From positions 15,198 through 79,197 of the forward strand of contig CAZGKW010000020.1 in NCBI GenBank assembly GCA_964526295.1: a DNA stretch of 64,000 bases, in the 5' to 3' direction. This document shows positions 59,542 through 64,000 of the stretch, piece by piece (within the stretch, counting starts at the first letter, position 1; every line of letters starts with the position of its first letter). The stretch is from CAZGKW01 sp964526295. Lineage in GTDB: Bacteria; Planctomycetota; Phycisphaerae; FEN-1346. The notes under the pieces were generated by a model. The model was not told the DNA's origin and ran no database searches. It was given only the letters and a program-made list of their open reading frames with translations. Position numbers and translations under genes: made by a program.

Positions 59542-61269
59542 TTACCGGGCAAAGCAATGCTTCAACGCGTCGTACAGGCCGGAGTAGATCTCGAAGTTCC
59601 GCTTCAGGCGGTGCCACCCCTCGTGCTCCGGCTCCACGGGCGTCCGGCGGACGGCCTTGCGGGCCGCCTCGGCCCCCTCCCGCCACGAGCCGAACACCCC
59701 CGCGGCCAGCCCGCCGAGCAGCGCCGCCCCGAGGGCCGAGACGTCGGTCAGCTCGGCGAACTCGTACCGCCGGTCGGCGGCGTCGGCCCGCGTCCGGCGG
59801 GCCACCGGATGGGCCACCGCCCCGCCCGAGGCGACCACCTTCTTGACCCGCCGACCCAGCCGCACGTCCGTCATCTCCAGGACCTGCCGGTGCCCGAAAC
59901 CGATGCCCTCCAGCACCGCCCGGGCCATCGCCGACCGGCCCGTCCCCAGCGTCAGGCCGAAGAACACCCCCCGGGCGGAAGGATCATAGACCGGGCTCCG
60001 TTCCCCCGCAAGGTACGGCAGGAACACGACGCCGTCGGCCCCCGGCGGCGCATCGGCCGCCAACCTGAAGAACCGCTCGAACCGCCGGCGGCTTCGCCCG
60101 AAAAGCGTCGAAGCGAACCACGCCACCGCCGCCCCCGTCGCGTTCATCGGAGACGCCGCCAGCCACGTCTCGCGGTCCAGATAGGCCATGTTGATCGTCC
60201 GGGTCGAGAAGACCGCCTCCCGCTGGACCGTGACGAGCGAGTCGGTGGAGCCGCAGGTCGCGCCGGTCTCGCCGGCGGTGGCCAGGCCCATGCCGAGCGC
60301 CCCGCAGACCGTGTCGCCCGCCCCGGCGGCCACGGGGATGCCCGGCTCGAGACCCAGGGCCCGGGCAGCCTCGTCGGTCAGCTCGCCGAGCCTGTCGCCG
60401 GGCAGGAGGACCTCGCCCATCCGGTCGGCGTCGAGGCCCACAGCGCTGAGAAGCGCGTCGATCCATCCCTCCTCGGGCAGCGTGATCCGCTCCGCGAGAG
60501 GCGACCCCGCCTCGGCCCTCGGCGGAAAGTCGACCTGTGGCTCGCCCTCCCGGTCGGGTCGCCCCGACGCCAGCAGCGCCAGGCACTCGCCATACGTCAT
60601 CCGGTCGAGCCGTCTGGGGACCTCGTCGGGCCCGACGCCCGCGGCCCGGCACACACCTCGAAGCCACGCCTCTCCCGACGCCGTCGCCCACAGGCCCGTC
60701 AGGCTCGCGTTCGTTGTGTCCCAGGCGAACCGGCCGGTCAGACGCTCGCCCAGGTAGCTCCCGGCCCCGCCGAACCGGTCGGCCCGGGCGAACGCCTCCG
60801 GCTCGTGCTCGCGGAGCCAGAGCAGGCTCGAGAGGCCGATCGTCCCCGGCCGGACCCGGTTTCCCGTCAGGAGGTGCGTCAGGGCCGGGTGGCCGAGCGG
60901 CGTGTGCTCGAAGTCGCGGACCTCGGGGGCGCTGCGGCGGTCGTCGTAGAGGATGGCCGGGCGTAGAGGACGGCCCCGGTCGTCGAGGGCCACCAGGGCG
61001 GGAAACAGCATGCTCGTGCCGATGCCCAGGACGCGGACGCCCGACAGGTCGAGCTTCCCGGCGGCGCGGCGGACGGCCTGCCACCACCGGCCGGGGTCGA
61101 TCTCGCTCGTGCCGTCGGCCTCGCGGCGGACGCGGACGTCGGCCCGGGCCAGGCGCGGCGGGGGAGACTCGTCAGCCCCGGCCGGGGGAAGGAACCACAA
61201 CAGGAGCTTCACGCTGCTCGTGCCGACGTCGATGCCCAGCAGCGCCGCGTTGTCTCCGGAGGAAACCAT
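59542..61269 (-). CDS. FGGY-family carbohydrate kinase (xylulokinase-like)
   Basis: The 575-residue protein has the ASKHA phosphate loop LLGIDVGTSSVKLLLW, ALVALDDRGRPLRPAILYDD in the substrate region, GAGDTVCGALGMGLATAGET, FLPYLAGERSPVYDPSARGV and VASGGAVAHP with VSALGAALLGG at the C-terminus. Length and motifs suit xylulokinases, but gluconate or other sugar kinases are possible. ATG 61269 was chosen because the motif starts 9 residues later. It is the first gene of the transporter operon, so it should phosphorylate the imported sugar. Confidence 0.87.
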   Translation of the reverse strand: MVSSGDNAALLGIDVGTSSVKLLLWFLPPAGADESPPPRLARADVRVRREADGTSEIDPGRWWQAVRRAAGKLDLSGVRVLGIGTSMLFPALVALDDRGRPLRPAILYDDRRSAPEVRDFEHTPLGHPALTHLLTGNRVRPGTIGLSSLLWLREHEPEAFARADRFGGAGSYLGERLTGRFAWDTTNASLTGLWATASGEAWLRGVCRAAGVGPDEVPRRLDRMTYGECLALLASGRPDREGEPQVDFPPRAEAGSPLAERITLPEEGWIDALLSAVGLDADRMGEVLLPGDRLGELTDEAARALGLEPGIPVAAGAGDTVCGALGMGLATAGETGATCGSTDSLVTVQREAVFSTRTINMAYLDRETWLAASPMNATGAAVAWFASTLFGRSRRRFERFFRLAADAPPGADGVVFLPYLAGERSPVYDPSARGVFFGLTLGTGRSAMARAVLEGIGFGHRQVLEMTDVRLGRRVKKVVASGGAVAHPVARRTRADAADRRYEFAELTDVSALGAALLGGLAAGVFGSWREGAEAARKAVRRTPVEPEHEGWHRLKRNFEIYSGLYDALKHCFAR

Positions 61270-61334
61270 GTTTACCCAGCAGGACTCGCCCCGACCGTTT
61301 GCCCACCCCCGCCTCACGTGTGGGCAGCCCTGGG

Positions 61335-61362
61335 ATTATAGGGGGCCAGACGGCGGGCGCAA
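61335..61362 (-). promoter_or_regulatory. Putative promoter of the kinase/transporter operon
   Basis: On the minus strand TTGCGC and a perfect TATAAT are separated by 16 bases. It lies directly after the prepilin terminator and about 65 bases before the kinase start. Confidence 0.5.
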
Positions 61363-61364
61363 AC

Positions 61365-61403
61365 AAAAAGGAAGCGGCCCCGACCGCGCGGGCCGGGGCC
61401 GCT
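61365..61403 (-). terminator. Rho-independent terminator of the prepilin gene at 61428
   Basis: On the minus strand AGCGGCCCCGGCC pairs over 13 bp (one G-T) with GGTCGGGGCCGCT around a 5-base loop, followed by TCCTTTTT. Confidence 0.9.
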
Positions 61404-61427
61404 CGAAGGGGCCTGCCTCAAGCTCCG

Positions 61428-62384
61428 TTACGGCACCAGGAACGAATCGTTCGTCGCGCCGGGTGCCAGGACCTCGTTTCCGCCCTCATACGACTGTTCG
61501 TCGTTGAAGGCCCGGAGCGACTCGATGTCGTCCGGCCTCAGCTCGGTGTTCTGGATCTGCCGGCGGAGCCAGATGTTGTCCCACCGCGGTCCGCAGTAGG
61601 GATGGTCCTGCCACTCGACGTGGCCGTCGAGGTAGAGGACGTTCTGGCCCTTGAAGTTGTGGTTCGGGCTGTTGAGCTCCCACTCATCGGTGATGCCGGT
61701 ACCGGCCAACTGGTCGTTCCACGGCTCGGTCTCGACCGTATCCGGGAAGACGATGATGCTCTCGTTGAGCTTCCGCGTGGTGGCGCCTTCGCGGCCCTCT
61801 TCTGCACTCGTGAAGTCTTCTCGCTGCGGATTGGCATCGGCCATGACGGCCATCTCGGACGCGTTCGGCGCCGTCTCCTTCAGCCGGTATCCGCCGGCCA
61901 CGTTCTGGTAGGAGTAGCTGATGTAGCGGTGACCGCGGAAATCGCGGACGGTGGCATAGTCGACGACGTTCTGGTCGACGCCGTGGTCCGTCGACGGGCA
62001 CCGGAACATCCGCGGCGTCAGGCCGCTGTTGACCACCATCTTCCACATGCTGGCGGTGTTGGACTCGACGTCTCCCCCACGGTTGCCGACCTCGGCATCG
62101 CCGGTGCCGGGGCTGAAGAAGGAGTCCTCGTCCTCGCGGGTGCCGCCGATCTTGTCCCACTGGGTGCTTTCCTGGTTCGACGGGAACCCGTCGGGCCACT
62201 CCTGGCGGTGCGAGGACGCCCAGACGTGGGACGCCGTGCCGAAGTTCTTCAGGTTGTTGGCGCAGTTGGCCTTGTTGGCCTCCTCCAGGGCCCCGATGAC
62301 CGCCGGGGTGAGCATCATGGCCAAGATGCCGATGATGGTGATCACCACCAGCAGCTCGACCAGGGTAAACGCTTTCCTAATCAT
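61428..62384 (-). CDS. Prepilin-type N-terminal cleavage/methylation domain protein (first paralogue)
   Basis: The 318-residue protein begins MIRKAFTLVELLVVITIIG, the type IV prepilin/pseudopilin signal cleaved by prepilin peptidase and followed by a long hydrophobic helix. The rest is a DUF1559-like globular domain with NSPNHNFKGQNVLYLDGHVE near the end, the family's DG-H-V motif. Planctomycetes carry many such proteins; a surface or secretion pseudopilus role is assumed, not shown. ATG 62384 has GGAGGA seven bases upstream. Paralogue of 62750-63631, with its own promoter and terminator. Confidence 0.88.
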   Translation of the reverse strand: MIRKAFTLVELLVVITIIGILAMMLTPAVIGALEEANKANCANNLKNFGTASHVWASSHRQEWPDGFPSNQESTQWDKIGGTREDEDSFFSPGTGDAEVGNRGGDVESNTASMWKMVVNSGLTPRMFRCPSTDHGVDQNVVDYATVRDFRGHRYISYSYQNVAGGYRLKETAPNASEMAVMADANPQREDFTSAEEGREGATTRKLNESIIVFPDTVETEPWNDQLAGTGITDEWELNSPNHNFKGQNVLYLDGHVEWQDHPYCGPRWDNIWLRRQIQNTELRPDDIESLRAFNDEQSYEGGNEVLAPGATNDSFLVP

Positions 62385-62464
62385 AAGTCCGTCCTCCGTA
62401 GGTCTCGCCGTCGGGCGAGATGCCCCCTGTGTCCATGAGATAGAATAAGTACGGGTACGACGTT

Positions 62465-62545
62465 TCGGTCTTCTGCACGGTACAGCCGGACCTCGTCGGT
62501 GGGCCTCCTTTCCACTCCCCCGTCTGTCTGGGCAGGTCTTCTGCG
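62465..62545 (-). ncRNA. Candidate structured leader shared by the two prepilin genes, copy 1
   Basis: Inside the roughly 190-base 5' leader, five blocks occur in the same order as in copy 2 (63709-63784). On the plus strand they are CTGCA (62473), CCTCGTC (62491), CCTCCTTTC (62504), CCCCCGTC (62517) and GGCAGGT (62531). The sequence between blocks differs. CAGGT is 149 bases from the start codon here and 142 in copy 2. No known riboswitch core was recognised. Confidence 0.4.
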
Positions 62546-62580
62546 TGAAGCCGTAGGCAGGCGCCCCGTCTCTCGTCCTA

Positions 62581-62609
62581 ATTATTGGGCCTTCCGGCGG
62601 GTGTGTCAA
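62581..62609 (-). promoter_or_regulatory. Strong promoter of the first prepilin gene
   Basis: On the minus strand a perfect TTGACA and AATAAT are separated by 17 bases. The start codon lies about 195 bases downstream, leaving a long leader. Confidence 0.75.
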
Positions 62610-62687
62610 ACCCAAAAGGGGCCTCCGCCGGTGCCCTGCGACCACGGGCCGCCCACAAACGCCGGCTTGCCGTGGTGCGCCAAGATG

Positions 62688-62721
62688 CCGGGGCTGCCCC
62701 GGCTTCGCGGGACAGCCCCGG
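62688..62721 (-). terminator. Hairpin after the second prepilin gene
   Basis: CCGGGGCTG and CAGCCCCGG form a perfect 9-bp stem around a GC-rich 16-base loop, beginning about 30 bases after the stop at 62750. No T-run follows, so termination is a guess. Confidence 0.45.
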
Positions 62722-62749
62722 ACCGGCAGGGGCACCTGCCCGGCTCATC

Positions 62750-63631
62750 CTACGGCGCGAGCACCGAGTCCGTCTTGTCGCCGGACGCCACCCCGCGGCC
62801 CGTGCGGCCGTACGAAGTGCCGTCGTCCCAGGCCCGGAGGCTCTCGATGTCGTCCGGCTCGGCCTCCGGTCCATCGCTGTAGCGGGCGACCCAGATGTTG
62901 TCCCAGTGCCGGCCCGCGTACGGATGGTCCTTCCAGTCGACGCGACCGTCGGCATAGAGGACGTTCTGGCCCTTGAAGGCGTGGTTCGGGCTGTTCAGCT
63001 CCCAGGGCGCCTCCGGGTTGACGGCCCCCCACTGGGGGACCTCGAACTGCGGCCGCGAGGCCAGGTGCCGCTCGACCGCGCCGGCGAAGTCGGCCCGCAG
63101 GGGGTTGGCGTCGGCCGCCACGGCCAGCGTGGCGGGGGCCGAGCCGCGGATGGCGCACGGCCCGAGCACGTTCTGATAGGAGTAGCTGACGTGCTGGGGG
63201 CCCCGGAAGTCCCACACGTCGGCGGGGTTGGCCACCGACCGGTCGGGCGTCTGGTCCGAAGACGGGCACACGAACAGGGACGTGTCCTCGGTGATGCCCG
63301 CCCGGGCGAGCAGCCACAGGTTGGCCGTATTGGACTTCAGGGGCGTCGGCATGGCGCCGTCGGGGCCGGGCTCGCGCGAGGCCCCGATCTCGTGCCACGT
63401 CTCGCCCTCGACGCCGCGGTACAGGTCGGGCCACTGCTGCTCCCGACCCCTGGCGAACGACTGGCACGCCAAGCCGATCTGTCGCAGGCGATTGGCACAG
63501 GACGCCCGCCGGGCCAGCTCCAGGGCCCACGAGACACCGGGCATCAGGGTCGCCATCAGGATGGCGATGATGCTGATAACGATCAGCAGCTCAACCAGCG
63601 TAAATCCAATGAGTCGATAATGGCGTTTCAT
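62750..63631 (-). CDS. Prepilin-type N-terminal cleavage/methylation domain protein (second paralogue)
   Basis: The 293-residue protein starts MKRHYRLIGFTLVELLIVIS, again a prepilin signal with Glu at +5 of the mature form. It shares with the gene at 61428 the C-terminal stretches LNSPNHAFKGQNVLYADGRV, DHPYAGRHWDNIWVARYSDG and PDDIESLRAWDDGTSY. The two probably arose by duplication and may form a heteromeric pseudopilus. ATG 63631 has AGGAGGT eight bases upstream. The middle regions diverge more, suggesting different partners. Confidence 0.88.
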   Translation of the reverse strand: MKRHYRLIGFTLVELLIVISIIAILMATLMPGVSWALELARRASCANRLRQIGLACQSFARGREQQWPDLYRGVEGETWHEIGASREPGPDGAMPTPLKSNTANLWLLARAGITEDTSLFVCPSSDQTPDRSVANPADVWDFRGPQHVSYSYQNVLGPCAIRGSAPATLAVAADANPLRADFAGAVERHLASRPQFEVPQWGAVNPEAPWELNSPNHAFKGQNVLYADGRVDWKDHPYAGRHWDNIWVARYSDGPEAEPDDIESLRAWDDGTSYGRTGRGVASGDKTDSVLAP

Positions 63632-63708
63632 GGCTCTACCTCCTACAGCCGGGCGCTTCATCGCGCCGTTCGGGGATAAGGGCTATAAACCGAATGAACC
63701 CCCGTCAC

Positions 63709-63784
63709 GTTCGCTGCAGAAAGGTCACGGCCTTCGTCTCACGCATCCTCCTTTCGGATACCCCTCGTCAAACAGGTTTTCTTC
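63709..63784 (-). ncRNA. Candidate structured leader shared by the two prepilin genes, copy 2
   Basis: Blocks CTGCA (63714), CCTTCGTC (63731), CCTCCTTTC (63747), CCCCTCGTC (63761) and AACAGGT (63771) repeat the order seen at 62465-62545. On the transcript, GAAAGGAGG sits in a potential hairpin loop (AUCC/GGAU stem). A 13-codon reading frame beginning at that GGAGG is not conserved in copy 1. Confidence 0.4.
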
Positions 63785-63819
63785 GGACGTCGTGTGGCAG
63801 GTTACCCCTTACACCTGAT

Positions 63820-63848
63820 ATTATCGCTCAAGGACCCTTCGAATGCAA
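63820..63848 (-). promoter_or_regulatory. Putative promoter of the second prepilin gene
   Basis: On the minus strand TTGCAT and GATAAT (five of six) are separated by 17 bases. The start codon is about 190 bases downstream, as for the other prepilin gene. The rest of 63632-64000 shows no ORF of family character. Confidence 0.55.
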
Positions 63849-63966
63849 ACATGAAATCGGCGCGCCCGCACCTGCCGCGCGCGCCACTGGCTGCCGCGGC
63901 AACCGCGCGACGCGGCAAAAGGCTTGTCGCCCCCTGCGGCGAGTGCTAGTGTAGTGTAACAGAATT

Positions 63967-63994
63967 AACGCAAGTTAGCCTTCCGCCTTGCGTT
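63967..63994. other. Hairpin near the right edge
   Basis: AACGCAAG and CTTGCGTT form a perfect 8-bp stem with a 12-base loop, followed by TGTCTT. It may be a terminator of a gene beyond the window. Confidence 0.4.
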
Positions 63995-64000
63995 TGTCTT

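Noticed and set aside
62465..63784. c-di-GMP (GEMM) riboswitch in the prepilin leaders
   Set aside because: Position and gene type fit, but the expected CAGGGCAAACC and GGACGCAAAGCC cores are absent in both leaders.

Overview
The window is about 68-70% GC and comes from a member of the Planctomycetota or a close relative in the PVC superphylum. The evidence is the PVC-specific small basic protein family (42435-42683), two DUF1559-like prepilin proteins with the FTLVEL N-terminus (61428-63631), a DUF1570 putative peptidase, a DUF4159 + MoxR pair, and a fused type I dehydroquinase/shikimate dehydrogenase. A run of exactly 100 N (6075-6174) inside a tandem repeat shows that the sequence is a scaffold, probably from a metagenome. 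I cannot name a genus.

Layout. 1-3708: start of a cation-efflux gene, then the divergently read translation/RNA-modification operon def-fmt-DUF116-rsmB. 3733-5738: TPR protein and ribosomal protein S20. 5739-6715: repeat element with inverted ends and the scaffold gap. 6716-12605: aroDE, a two-module unknown protein, an RmlC-like epimerase and a DUF1570 protein. 13078-20519: FlgM-like protein, DUF4159, MoxR ATPase, a P-type Ca2+-ATPase and an SGNH hydrolase. 20644-28963: two paralogous membrane proteins, a beta-helix protein, a flavoprotein, a second repeat array, ferritin, a lipoprotein and a GH94 phosphorylase. 29120-35228: mnmA, a heptosyltransferase-like gene, an ECF sigma/anti-sigma/YbjQ operon ending in a hydrolase remnant, panE, and a radical SAM protein resembling spore photoproduct lyase. 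35429-43933: phosphoesterase, PEGA lipoprotein, membrane protein, M16 peptidase, endonuclease IV, a VWA pair, the PVC small basic protein and an aminotransferase.

44138-54475 is the most distinctive part: dehydratase, acyl carrier protein, second dehydratase, an inactive-looking ketosynthase (chain-length-factor-like), an intact ketosynthase, a membrane-anchored alpha/beta hydrolase, a GH3-family acyl-adenylating enzyme, a DUF1638 protein, a methyltransferase and a DUF362/ferredoxin protein, all on the plus strand. It reads as a dedicated type II fatty-acid or polyketide-like pathway whose acyl product is conjugated and methylated. No ketoreductase or enoyl reductase is present, so those steps would be borrowed.

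54586-61269 is a sugar uptake operon on the minus strand: FGGY kinase, a solute-binding-protein/permease fusion, and a second permease with a periplasmic insert of about 315 residues. No ATPase gene is in the window. The window ends with two prepilin-like genes, each with a sigma70-type promoter and a long leader; the two leaders share ordered sequence blocks.

A second theme is the density of dispersed intergenic repeats: at least six families of short palindromes or inverted-end elements, many directly after stop codons or between convergent genes. Promoters repeatedly show TTGAC-like and TATAAT/TATACT/TAGAAT boxes, with G as the next base in most cases.
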